Below, one piece after another: positions 27,961-36,198 of a stretch of DNA of 64,000 bases. Below the pieces are notes generated by a model. The model was not told the origin of the DNA. It saw only the letters and a list, made by a program, of their open reading frames with translations, and did not search any database. A program made the position numbers and the translations under genes. This stretch comes from Paeniglutamicibacter psychrophenolicus (GTDB lineage Bacteria > Actinomycetota > Actinomycetes > Actinomycetales > Micrococcaceae), in NCBI RefSeq assembly GCF_030812255.1, contig NZ_JAUSSH010000001.1, positions 434,001 through 498,000 of the forward strand, in the 5' to 3' direction. Position 1 is the first letter of the stretch, and the number at the start of each line of letters is the position of its first letter.

Positions 27961-29055
27961 ATGCGCACCATCTCGCGCAAGACCGGCATGGCCGCAGCCA
28001 TGCTCGGCATTTCTGCACTCGTTCTTTCCGGCTGCGGCGCGGCCCCCGAGGCCGGCCCCAGCGGCTCGGCCGGCGCCTCCGACTACCTGGCGTGCATCGT
28101 TTCCGACTCCGGCGGATTCGATGACCAGTCCTTCAACGAATCCTCCTACCGCGGCCTGACCAACGCCGGCAAGGAACTTGGATTCACCCCCAAGAGCGCC
28201 GAGTCCAAGGCCAACTCCGACTTCGCCACCAACCTCAACGGCATGATGGCCGCGGACTGCAACCTCACCGTCACCGTGGGCTTCCTGCTCGGCGACGCCA
28301 CCAAGGCCGCTGCCGCCGCCAACCCGGACAAGCACTTCGCGATCGTCGACTTCGAATACGCGGAGCCGATCAAGAACGTCAAGCCGATCATCTACGACAC
28401 TGCCCAGGCCGCCTACCTGGCCGGCTACGCCGCTGCCGCGCAGTCGAAGACCGGCACCGTCGCCACCTTCGGCGGCATCAAGATCCCGACCGTGACCATC
28501 TTCATGGACGGCTTCGCCGACGGCGTCGACAAGTACAACACCGACAAGAACAAGGACGTGAAGCTGCTGGGCTGGGACAAGGCCAAGCAGGACGGCACCT
28601 TCACCGGCGACTTCGAGAAGCAGGACAAGGGCAAGCAGGTCACCAAGAACTTCCTGGACCAGGGCGCCGACGTCATCATGCCCGTGGCCGGGCCCGTCGG
28701 CAAGGGTGCCGGCGCAGCGGTCAAGGCAGCCAATGCCTCAGGCAAGTCCGCCTCCCTGGTATGGGTAGACTCCGACGGCTTCCTCACCGCCCCGGACTAC
28801 AAGGACATCATGCTGACCTCGGTCATCAAGACTATGGACACCGCTGTTGACAAGGTCGTCACCGAGGACAAGGACGGCAAGTTCGACGCCACCGCCTACG
28901 TGGGAACGCTGGAAAACACCGGTGTCGCCCTGGCACCGTTCCACGACTTCGACTCGAAGGTCTCCGCCGAGACCAAGGCCGAGCTCGAAGCCCTGAAGGC
29001 CGGGATCATCGACGGGTCGATCAAGGTCGTATCCCAGGCCAGCCCCAAGTCCTAG
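27961..29055 (+). CDS. BMP/PnrA family nucleoside-binding lipoprotein
   Basis: A 364-residue substrate-binding lipoprotein. The signal peptide ends in lipobox ALVLSGCG (Cys about residue 23), followed by a short flexible linker and a periplasmic-binding fold (YLACIVSDSGGFDDQSFNESSY at the start; VATFGGIKIPTVTIFMDGFADG in the middle). The DDQSFNE motif is typical of BMP proteins such as PnrA, which bind purine nucleosides. The ATG has GGAGG about 9 nt upstream; an in-frame ATG at 27946 is less well placed. It heads the nucleoside-uptake operon, with a 201-bp gap before the ATPase. Confidence 0.92.
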   Translation: MRTISRKTGMAAAMLGISALVLSGCGAAPEAGPSGSAGASDYLACIVSDSGGFDDQSFNESSYRGLTNAGKELGFTPKSAESKANSDFATNLNGMMAADCNLTVTVGFLLGDATKAAAAANPDKHFAIVDFEYAEPIKNVKPIIYDTAQAAYLAGYAAAAQSKTGTVATFGGIKIPTVTIFMDGFADGVDKYNTDKNKDVKLLGWDKAKQDGTFTGDFEKQDKGKQVTKNFLDQGADVIMPVAGPVGKGAGAAVKAANASGKSASLVWVDSDGFLTAPDYKDIMLTSVIKTMDTAVDKVVTEDKDGKFDATAYVGTLENTGVALAPFHDFDSKVSAETKAELEALKAGIIDGSIKVVSQASPKS

Positions 29056-29256
29056 CACCGCTTTCGGCGGGTCCGCGGACCAAGCACCAACCGGCGCGCT
29101 GCCGGCCCGGCACCCGATTCCTTCCACGGAACCGGGGCGCGGGGCTGGCGGTGCGCCTTTGGCCTGCATAGTCTGTGAACCAACCGGCTCGGGCACAACG
29201 GTTCAACGCCCGCCAGGGCGGCGAGCCGATACCTGACAACCAAGAATGGTGGTGTC

Positions 29257-30813
29257 GTGAAACTCGAACTCCAAGGAATCTCAAAGGCGTTTGGATCGTT
29301 CTACGCCAATGAGGACATCGACCTCGTCGTCGAAGAAGGCCAGATCCACTGCCTGCTCGGCGAAAACGGAGCCGGCAAGTCAACGCTGATGAACGTGCTC
29401 TACGGCCTCTACGAACCCACGGCCGGACGCATCCTCGTCGACGGCAAGCCGGTGGTCTTCCGGGGGCCCGGAGACGCCATGGCCGCGGGCATCGGCATGG
29501 TGCACCAGCACTTCATGCTGGTCCCGGTCTTCACCGTCGCCGAAAACGTCGCCCTGGGCGCCGAATCGACCAAGGCCGGCGGCATCCTCGACCTCGAGGT
29601 CACCCGGAAAAAGATCCGGGAAATTTCCGACAAGTACGGGTTCGACGTCGACCCAGACGCCATTGTCGAGGACCTTCCGGTGGGCGTGCAGCAGCGCGTG
29701 GAAATCATCAAGGCCCTGGTGCGCAACGCCGAGGTGCTGATCCTCGACGAGCCCACCGCCGTGCTCACCCCGCAGGAAACCGACGAACTGCTGGACATCA
29801 TGCGCCAACTCAAGTCCAACGGCACCTCCATCGTCTTCATCTCCCACAAGCTGCGCGAGGTCAAGGCCGTCTCCGACGTCATCACCGTGATCCGCCGCGG
29901 ACGCGTCGTGGGCGATGCCCCGCCCGAGGCGGAGACCACCGAGCTTGCCTCCATGATGGTTGGCCGCGAGGTCAAGCTCACCATGGACAAGGAACCGGCG
30001 AACCCCGGCGAGGCGACCTTCAAGGTCAAGAACCTTTCGGTCATCTCCTCCACCGGCCAACGCGTGGTGGACGACTTGAGCTTCGAGATCCACCGGGGCG
30101 AGATCCTGGCCATTGCCGGGGTCCAGGGCAACGGGCAGACCGAGCTCACCGAGGCGATCCTGGGCATCCAGGACCGGGTCACCGGTTCCATCACCCTCGA
30201 GGGCAAGGAACTGCTGGGCCGCAGCGTCAAGCAGGTGCTCGGCTCCGGGATCGGGTTCGTACCCGAGGACCGCACCGTCGACGGGCTCGTCCCGGAATTC
30301 ACCATTGCCGAAAACCTCGTCCTTGACCTCTACGACAAGGCCCCCTTCGCCAAGGGCATCTCCATGCGCCCGGCCGAGGTCAAGAAGAACGCCGAGTCCC
30401 GGATCGCAGAATTCGACGTGCGCACCCCTTCGGCCGAGAACCTCGCCTCCTCGCTCTCGGGCGGCAACCAGCAAAAGGTCGTGATGGCCCGCGAGCTCTC
30501 CCGCCCGCTGCGCCTGTTCATCGCCTCGCAGCCCACCCGCGGCGTGGACGTGGGCTCCATCGAGTTCCTGCACCGGCGCATCGTGGAGGAACGCGACGGC
30601 GGCACCCCGGTGATGATCGTGTCCACCGAACTCGACGAGGTCATGCAGCTGGCGGACCGCATCGCGGTGCTCTACAAGGGCCGGCTGATCGGCATCGTGG
30701 GTGCCGACACCCCGCGCGACGTGCTGGGCCTGATGATGGCCGGCGTCTCGCCGGGCGAGGCCGAAGGCTCCCACCAGGACAACCCCGACGACATGGAAGG
30801 AGACTTCGCGTGA
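29257..30813 (+). CDS. Nucleoside ABC transporter, tandem ATPase subunit
   Basis: A 518-residue ABC protein with two nucleotide-binding domains, like sugar and nucleoside importers of the RbsA/NupO group. Domain 1 has Walker A LLGENGAGKSTL (about 32-43), MVHQHFML as Q-loop and LILDEPTAVLTP as Walker B. Domain 2 has a degenerate Walker A (IAGVQGNGQTEL), the signature LSGGNQQKVVMAREL and a QPTRGVDVGS Walker B zone. Such asymmetry is normal for the family. It starts with GTG. Its stop overlaps the first permease start as GTGA. Confidence 0.93.
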   Translation: MKLELQGISKAFGSFYANEDIDLVVEEGQIHCLLGENGAGKSTLMNVLYGLYEPTAGRILVDGKPVVFRGPGDAMAAGIGMVHQHFMLVPVFTVAENVALGAESTKAGGILDLEVTRKKIREISDKYGFDVDPDAIVEDLPVGVQQRVEIIKALVRNAEVLILDEPTAVLTPQETDELLDIMRQLKSNGTSIVFISHKLREVKAVSDVITVIRRGRVVGDAPPEAETTELASMMVGREVKLTMDKEPANPGEATFKVKNLSVISSTGQRVVDDLSFEIHRGEILAIAGVQGNGQTELTEAILGIQDRVTGSITLEGKELLGRSVKQVLGSGIGFVPEDRTVDGLVPEFTIAENLVLDLYDKAPFAKGISMRPAEVKKNAESRIAEFDVRTPSAENLASSLSGGNQQKVVMARELSRPLRLFIASQPTRGVDVGSIEFLHRRIVEERDGGTPVMIVSTELDEVMQLADRIAVLYKGRLIGIVGADTPRDVLGLMMAGVSPGEAEGSHQDNPDDMEGDFA

Positions 30814-32072
30814 GCCAGAGCGAACTTTCCCCCGGCGTACCGCCGCCGACCCACGCCAACACCATCAACGAGCAGCAGCACGGCATCTGGGTGAGGATCA
30901 CCCAGGGCCCCGGTCTCGTCTCGGTGCTGGCCGTGTTCGTCGCCTTGGTGCTCGGCGGACTGCTGATCGCCGCCACCGACGCCAAGGTCGCCACGACCGC
31001 CGGCTACCTCTTCTCCCGCCCCTCGGACTTCTTCTCCGCGCTGTGGGCGGCCGGGACCGACTCCTACGTCTCGCTCTTCCAAGGCTCGATCTACAATTCC
31101 CGGCAGGGCTTCGCACCCTTCCTGGAGACCCTGACGGTCTCCACCCCGCTGATCTGCGCCGGCCTGGGCGTCGCCCTGGCCTTCCGCGCCGGGCTGTTCA
31201 ACATCGGCGCCCAGGGGCAGATCATCATCGGCTCCATCATGGCCGCCTACGCCGGATTCGCCTGGCACCTGCCCTTCGGCATCCACCTGCTGGTGGTCAT
31301 CTTCATGGGTGTGCTCGGCGGTGCCGTCTGGGGCGGCCTGGTCGGCCTGCTCAAGGCCCGCACCGGCGCCCACGAGGTGATCCTCACGATCATGTTCAAC
31401 TACGTGGCCCTGTACTTCCTTGACTTCCTCTTGAACACCAAGGCGTTCCAGCGCCCGGGGGAGACCAACCCGATCTCCCCGATCCTGGATCCCAGCGCGG
31501 TCTTCCCGGCGTTGCCGGGCTCCCGCCTGCACCTGGGCTTCGTGATGGCGATTCTGTTGACCATCCTGGTGGCCTGGATCCTGAACCGCTCCACCATCGG
31601 CTTCGAGTTCCGCGCCGTCGGCGCCAACCCGGCAGCCGCACGCACCGCGGGCGTCAACGTGGCCCGCTCCACGATCCTGGTCATGGCCATCGCCGGTGCG
31701 CTGGCCGGGGCCGCGGGCGTGGCCCAGGTGGCGGGCACCGAACAGGTGCTCACCGCGGGCATCGCCGCCTCGCTGGGCTTCGACGCGATCACCGTGGCCC
31801 TGCTGGGCCGCTCCACCCCGTGGGGCACCTTCTTTGCCGGCCTGCTCTTTGGCGCCTTCCGCGCCGGTGCGGTGACCATGCAGATCTCCACCGGGACCCC
31901 CATCGACATCGTGCTGGTCGTCCAGTCGCTGATCGTGCTGTTCATTGCCGCGCCTCCGTTGGTGCGCGCCATGTTCGGGCTGAACCGCAAATCGAAGAAC
32001 AAGCACCCGAAGACGCCCAAGCACGCGGCACCCGCGCCCGCTGCACCTGCCAGCCAAGGAGGTGGCGCATGA
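30810..32072 (+). CDS. Nucleoside ABC transporter permease 1
   Basis: A 420-residue permease of the BPD_transp_2 (RbsC/NupP) type. A cytoplasmic N-terminus is followed by about 8-10 membrane helices. Conserved segments include GLGVALAFRAGLFNIGAQGQ, LKARTGAHEVILTIMFNYVA and FRAVGANPAAARTAGVNV. The Lys/Ala/Pro-rich tail is cytoplasmic. GTG start overlapping the ATPase stop; the stop overlaps permease 2 as ATGA, so all three are coupled. Confidence 0.92.
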   Translation: MSQSELSPGVPPPTHANTINEQQHGIWVRITQGPGLVSVLAVFVALVLGGLLIAATDAKVATTAGYLFSRPSDFFSALWAAGTDSYVSLFQGSIYNSRQGFAPFLETLTVSTPLICAGLGVALAFRAGLFNIGAQGQIIIGSIMAAYAGFAWHLPFGIHLLVVIFMGVLGGAVWGGLVGLLKARTGAHEVILTIMFNYVALYFLDFLLNTKAFQRPGETNPISPILDPSAVFPALPGSRLHLGFVMAILLTILVAWILNRSTIGFEFRAVGANPAAARTAGVNVARSTILVMAIAGALAGAAGVAQVAGTEQVLTAGIAASLGFDAITVALLGRSTPWGTFFAGLLFGAFRAGAVTMQISTGTPIDIVLVVQSLIVLFIAAPPLVRAMFGLNRKSKNKHPKTPKHAAPAPAAPASQGGGA

Positions 32073-33352
32073 GCGCGCCGGCCCCAACCCTGCCCGCCAT
32101 GATCCGGCCGCTCGCCCCGGTGAGCTGGAAGACCCCGATCATGCTCTCGGTCATCGGGCTGCTCTCACTGGTGTTCTTCGGCTTCGCCGGATCCGACCAG
32201 AGTGCGACCTTCGGCATCTCCACCGGCGGCGACGTCTTCACCCTGCCCGACCTGGTCGTCCCGGGGATGGCAACCGGGATCGTGCTCGGCCTGGGGATGT
32301 GCGTGCTGGCCGGGTACTCGATCTTCCTGGCCCGCGAGCACCGCCCGACCCCGGGCTGGGTGCCCATGGTCTTTGCCGCGCTGTTCATCTTCGCGTTCCT
32401 GGTCTGGGTCGTCTCCGGGGCCCGCACCCCGCAGATCTCCCTGGCCGGCCTGATCGCCGGCTCGGTCACCCTGGCCGTCCCGCTGGTCTTCGGCTCCCTT
32501 TCCGGGGTGCTGTGCGAGCGCGCCGGCGTGGTCAACATCGCCATCGAGGGCCAGCTGCTCGGCGGCGCGTTCAGCGCCGCGATCATCGCCTCGGTCACCG
32601 GCAGCCCGATGCTGGGACTGCTGGCCGCAGCCGTGGCCGGTGCCCTGGTCTCGGTGGTGCTGGCGATCTTCTCCATCAAGTACGTGGTCAACCAGATCAT
32701 CGTCGGCGTGGTGCTCAACGTGCTGGTCTCGGGCATCACCGGATTCCTCTTCACCACCGTGATGCAGGAAGACCCGGAGCTCTACAACTCCCCGGGCCGA
32801 CTGCCGGTCATCGACATCCCGGGGCTCTCGGCCATCCCGATCATCGGCCCGATCCTCTTCCGCCAGTCCATCGTGGGCTACCTGATGTACATCGCGGTTG
32901 CCGCGGTGTGGATCGGGCTGTTCAAGACCCGCTGGGGCCTGCGCGTGCGCGCCGTGGGCGAGCACCCCAAGGCCGCCGACACCCTGGGCATCAAGGTCAA
33001 CACCACCCGCTTCGTCAACGTGGTCCTCGGCGGGGCCATCGCCGGCATCGGCGGATCCTTCTTCACCCTGGTCGCCATCGACTCCTTCACCAAGGAAATC
33101 TCCGGCGGCCGCGGATTCATCGCCCTGGCCGCGGTGATCTTCGGACGCTGGAACCCGATCGGTGCCTTCTTCGCCGCACTGCTCTTCGGCTTCGCCGACA
33201 ACCTGCAGTCGATCCTCACCATCATCGGCACCCCGGTGCCCAGCCAGTTCATGGCCATGCTGCCCTACGTCGTGACGGTCTTTGCCGTGGCCGGGTTGGT
33301 CGGCAAGTCCCGGGCACCTGCCGCCGACGGCGAACCGTACGTCAAGGGCTAG
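32069..33352 (+). CDS. Nucleoside ABC transporter permease 2
   Basis: A 427-residue permease of the NupQ/YufQ type that pairs with permease 1. Hallmarks are GVLCERAGVVNIAIEGQLLG, IKYVVNQIIVGVVLNVLVSG, RAVGEHPKAADTLGIKVN and ISGGRGFIALAAVIFGRWNP. About ten membrane helices are expected. AGGAGG lies 6 nt before the ATG, which overlaps the previous stop. cdd follows after 14 bp. Confidence 0.93.
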   Translation: MSAPAPTLPAMIRPLAPVSWKTPIMLSVIGLLSLVFFGFAGSDQSATFGISTGGDVFTLPDLVVPGMATGIVLGLGMCVLAGYSIFLAREHRPTPGWVPMVFAALFIFAFLVWVVSGARTPQISLAGLIAGSVTLAVPLVFGSLSGVLCERAGVVNIAIEGQLLGGAFSAAIIASVTGSPMLGLLAAAVAGALVSVVLAIFSIKYVVNQIIVGVVLNVLVSGITGFLFTTVMQEDPELYNSPGRLPVIDIPGLSAIPIIGPILFRQSIVGYLMYIAVAAVWIGLFKTRWGLRVRAVGEHPKAADTLGIKVNTTRFVNVVLGGAIAGIGGSFFTLVAIDSFTKEISGGRGFIALAAVIFGRWNPIGAFFAALLFGFADNLQSILTIIGTPVPSQFMAMLPYVVTVFAVAGLVGKSRAPAADGEPYVKG

Positions 33353-33366
33353 GAAAGGAAACTGCC

Positions 33367-33783
33367 ATGAATGAATCCTCCGGCGCCCTGCCGGTGGTGG
33401 GAGAGCCCGAGTGGGAAACCCTGCGCGTGGCCGCGGTCGCGGCCATGGAACGGGCCTACGCGCCGTACTCGAAGTTCAAGGTCGGCGCCGCGGCGCTGAC
33501 CGAGGACGGACGGATCGTCTCGGGCTGCAACGTGGAGAACGCCGCCTACGGGGCGACGTTGTGCGCCGAATGCAACATGGTCGGCGAGCTCTTTGCCACC
33601 GGCGGCGGGAAACTGCACGCCTTCTACTGCGTGGATTCCTCCGGGAGGGCGCTGATGCCCTGCGGGCGCTGCCGGCAGCTGCTCTCCGAGCACCGCGGTT
33701 CCGAAATGGTGCTGATGACACCACACGGAATCCACACCATGGAACAGGTGCTGCCCGACGCGTTCGGGCCGCACAACCTCTAA
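33367..33783 (+). CDS. cdd: Cytidine deaminase
   Basis: A 138-residue homotetrameric-type enzyme that converts cytidine or deoxycytidine to uridine forms. YAPYSKFKVGAAAL (about 31-44) binds the nucleoside. GCNVENAAYGATLCAE contains a zinc Cys and the catalytic Glu. PCGRCRQLL holds the other two zinc Cys. All are intact. It follows the permeases by 14 bp, matching a salvage role for imported nucleosides. A strong terminator follows at once. Confidence 0.94.
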   Translation: MNESSGALPVVGEPEWETLRVAAVAAMERAYAPYSKFKVGAAALTEDGRIVSGCNVENAAYGATLCAECNMVGELFATGGGKLHAFYCVDSSGRALMPCGRCRQLLSEHRGSEMVLMTPHGIHTMEQVLPDAFGPHNL

Positions 33784-33787
33784 ACCA

Positions 33788-33832
33788 CTTGCCCCGCCCA
33801 CCCCCTGGAGGGTGGGCGGGGCAAGGTTTTTT
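33788..33832 (+). terminator. Intrinsic terminator between cdd and deoA
   Basis: A perfect 16-bp stem (left arm 33788-33803 CTTGCCCCGCCCACCC, right arm 33810-33825) with a 6-nt loop, then G and T6 (33827-33832). It begins 4 bp after the cdd stop and ends 16 bp before the deoA start. It should stop or strongly reduce transcription into deoA. Confidence 0.88.
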
Positions 33833-33848
33833 CGACAAGGGAGCATTC

Positions 33849-35162
33849 ATGAGCACCGAGAACTTTGACGCCGTTGACATCATCCGCATCAAGCGCGACC
33901 GTGGCACCCTGTCCGGCGAGCAGATCGACTGGACCATCGACGCCTACACCCGCGGGGTGATCGCTGAGGAGCAGATGGCGGCGCTGAACATGGCCATACT
34001 GCTCAACGGCATGGACCGGGCGGAGATCTCCCGCTGGACCACCGCCATGATCAACTCGGGGGAGCGCATGGACTTCTCCACGCTGCGCACCCCGGCCGGG
34101 CGGGCACTGGCCACCACCGACAAGCATTCCACCGGCGGGGTGGGGGACAAGATCACCTTGCCGCTGGCGCCGCTGGTCGCCGTCTTCGGCGTGGCCGTCC
34201 CGCAGCTCTCGGGCCGCGGGCTGGGGCACACCGGCGGCACCCTGGACAAGCTCGAGGCCATCGCCGGCTGGCGTGCGGATCTGTCCAACGCTCAGATGAT
34301 GCGCCAGCTCTCCGAGGTCGGTGCCGTCATCTGCGCCGCCGGCGCCTCCCTGGCCCCGGCCGACAAGAAGCTCTACGCGCTGCGCGATGTCACCGGCACC
34401 GTCGAGGCCATCCCGCTGATCGCTTCCTCCATCATGAGCAAGAAGATCGCCGAGGGCACCGGCGCGCTGGTCCTGGACGTGAAGGTCGGCTCCGGGGCGT
34501 TCATGAAGACCCTGGAGGATGCGCGGGAACTGGCGCGCACCATGGTGAACCTGGGCACCGATGCGTCGGTGCACACGGTGGCGCTGCTGACCAACATGGA
34601 CACCCCGCTGGGCCTGACCGCGGGCAACGCCATCGAGGTGGAGGAATCCATCGAGGTGCTTGCCGGCGGGGGACCGGCCGACGTCGTGGAACTGACGATC
34701 GCGCTGGCCACCGAGATGCTCGCCGGTGCCGGCGTCACGGACGTGGATGTTGCCGCCGCCCTGAAGGACGGCCGGGCCATGGACAAGTGGCGGGCCATGA
34801 TCGCCGCCCAGGGCGGGAACAACGACGCCCCGCTGCCGGTGGCCAAGGAATCGGAAACCATCTACGCGCAGGCCGACGGCGTCATCACCTCCCTGGATGC
34901 CATGGACGTGGGCGTCGCCGCCTGGCGGCTGGGCGCCGGACGTGCCCGCCGGCAGGACCCGGTGCAGGCCGGTGCCGGCGTGCGCCTGCACGCCAAGCCC
35001 GGGGACCTGGTGCGCCGCGGGGCCCCGCTGGCCACCATGCTCACCGACACCCCCGAACGCTTCGACCGGGCCCGGGAAATCCTCGAGCAGGCCGCAACCA
35101 TCGCCCCGGCCGGAAGCCGACCGGACATGGTGCTGATCCACGAGCGGATCACCGCTTCCTGA
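33849..35162 (+). CDS. deoA: Thymidine phosphorylase
   Basis: A 437-residue pyrimidine nucleoside phosphorylase that splits thymidine or deoxyuridine with phosphate. The family signature appears as LSGRGLGHTGGTLDKLEAI (about 118-136). TDKHSTGGVGDK binds phosphate; KKIAEGTGALVLDVKVGSGAFMK follows. The C-terminal alpha/beta domain ends with the PYNP_C-like RLHAKPGDLVRRGAPLATM. The ATG has AAGGGAG 5 nt upstream. It completes the import-deamination-phosphorolysis route but sits behind a terminator hairpin. Confidence 0.95.
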   Translation: MSTENFDAVDIIRIKRDRGTLSGEQIDWTIDAYTRGVIAEEQMAALNMAILLNGMDRAEISRWTTAMINSGERMDFSTLRTPAGRALATTDKHSTGGVGDKITLPLAPLVAVFGVAVPQLSGRGLGHTGGTLDKLEAIAGWRADLSNAQMMRQLSEVGAVICAAGASLAPADKKLYALRDVTGTVEAIPLIASSIMSKKIAEGTGALVLDVKVGSGAFMKTLEDARELARTMVNLGTDASVHTVALLTNMDTPLGLTAGNAIEVEESIEVLAGGGPADVVELTIALATEMLAGAGVTDVDVAAALKDGRAMDKWRAMIAAQGGNNDAPLPVAKESETIYAQADGVITSLDAMDVGVAAWRLGAGRARRQDPVQAGAGVRLHAKPGDLVRRGAPLATMLTDTPERFDRAREILEQAATIAPAGSRPDMVLIHERITAS

Positions 35163-35210
35163 CGCCACGGTCCCTTCGGGGACGCCGCCGCGGCAGCAAC
35201 CGTGGACCCG

Positions 35211-35244
35211 CGTTGCACCTGGTCCGAAAGGACCAGGTGCAACG
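35211..35244. terminator. Perfect 15-bp hairpin after deoA
   Basis: Arms CGTTGCACCTGGTCC (35211-35225) and its exact complement (35230-35244) enclose a GAAA tetraloop. It lies 48 bp downstream of the deoA stop. No T-run follows, so it is either a Rho-assisted terminator or an RNA-stabilising end. Confidence 0.6.
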
Positions 35245-35388
35245 CTGCGCGATTCAGCCTGCGGAATGATGCGCGCGGCACGCAACATGCGGGAGAATGG
35301 GAACCACGCGGAGCCTGGATTCAAGACACGTATTTCCTTGGGGGTACTTGACCTGGCCCGCACCAAATAATCGAAAGCCGGTTTCTTA

Positions 35389-36111
35389 GTGGATCTGATC
35401 AACGAAGCCATCGTGCACGCTGCAAACGCGTGGTGGATTCTGCCGGTCGTTTGCCTCTTTTGCTTCATCGACGGCTTCCTGCCCATCCTTCCGTCCGAGA
35501 CGCTGCTGGTGGCACTGGGGGTCGTGGCTGCCGGCACCGGGATCCCCAATGTCTACCTGCTGATCCTGGCCGGCGCGGCAGGTGCGATCGCCGGGGACCA
35601 GATGGCATACCTGCTGGGGCGGCGCATCGGCACCGAACGCTTTGGCTGGATGCGCAGGCCGCGCACCCAGAAGCTCTTTGCCTTTGCCAGACGCGAGCTG
35701 AACGTGCGCGGGGCCATGCTGATCTTCACCGCCCGCTACGTTCCCATCGGCCGGGTCGTGGTGAACCTGAGCTCCGGAGCCACCGGCTTCTCGCACCGGC
35801 GCTTCACCCTGCTGGACGTTGCCGGCTGCCTGACCTGGGCCAGCTATTCGGTGGCCATAGGCGTGGTGGCCGGGGCCTGGTTCCACGACAACCAGCTGCT
35901 GGGCATCGGCCTTTCCGTGGCCCTGGCCATCGTCATGGGCTACCTGATCGACAAGCTTTCGCACGCGATCCTGGTCCGCCTGGGCCGCCGCGGCACACAA
36001 CACGAAAACCCGGACGCCAACGGGGACCACCGCGGCGTGGAAGCGCAGCGCCCCGTGCGGGTGCCCGGGCAGGACCCCGAACCCGAAGCGATGGCCTCGG
36101 ACGGCAATTGA
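35389..36111 (+). CDS. DedA/SNARE-associated family membrane protein
   Basis: A 240-residue membrane protein. The start DLINEAIVHAANAWWILPVV and the core ARYVPIGRVVVNLSSGATGF with a central conserved Arg match the DedA (VTT domain) family. About five hydrophobic segments lie within residues 12-200, and a polar C-terminal tail follows. Members studied elsewhere act as lipid scramblases or transporters recycling undecaprenyl phosphate or phospholipids. The start is a GTG without a clear ribosome site. It stands alone between deoA and add, 86 bp before add. Confidence 0.85.
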   Translation: MDLINEAIVHAANAWWILPVVCLFCFIDGFLPILPSETLLVALGVVAAGTGIPNVYLLILAGAAGAIAGDQMAYLLGRRIGTERFGWMRRPRTQKLFAFARRELNVRGAMLIFTARYVPIGRVVVNLSSGATGFSHRRFTLLDVAGCLTWASYSVAIGVVAGAWFHDNQLLGIGLSVALAIVMGYLIDKLSHAILVRLGRRGTQHENPDANGDHRGVEAQRPVRVPGQDPEPEAMASDGN

Positions 36112-36185
36112 ACACTCGGTGGGTGTTGCGTGAACATTCGGCCCAACACCACCTCGATCCACTGTTGGAAGCCGCCGGGCCCCGC

Positions 36186-36198
36186 TAGGCTGGGCGGG
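36186..36198 (+). promoter_or_regulatory. Candidate -10 (TAGGCT) placing the add transcript start at its GTG
   Basis: TAGGCT at 36186-36191 fits the TANNNT -10 pattern and ends 6 nt before the GTG. TTGGAA at 36165-36170 is a possible weak -35 with a 15-nt spacer. GGGCGG before the GTG could also be a poor ribosome site, so a leaderless mRNA is likely but not certain. Confidence 0.35.
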
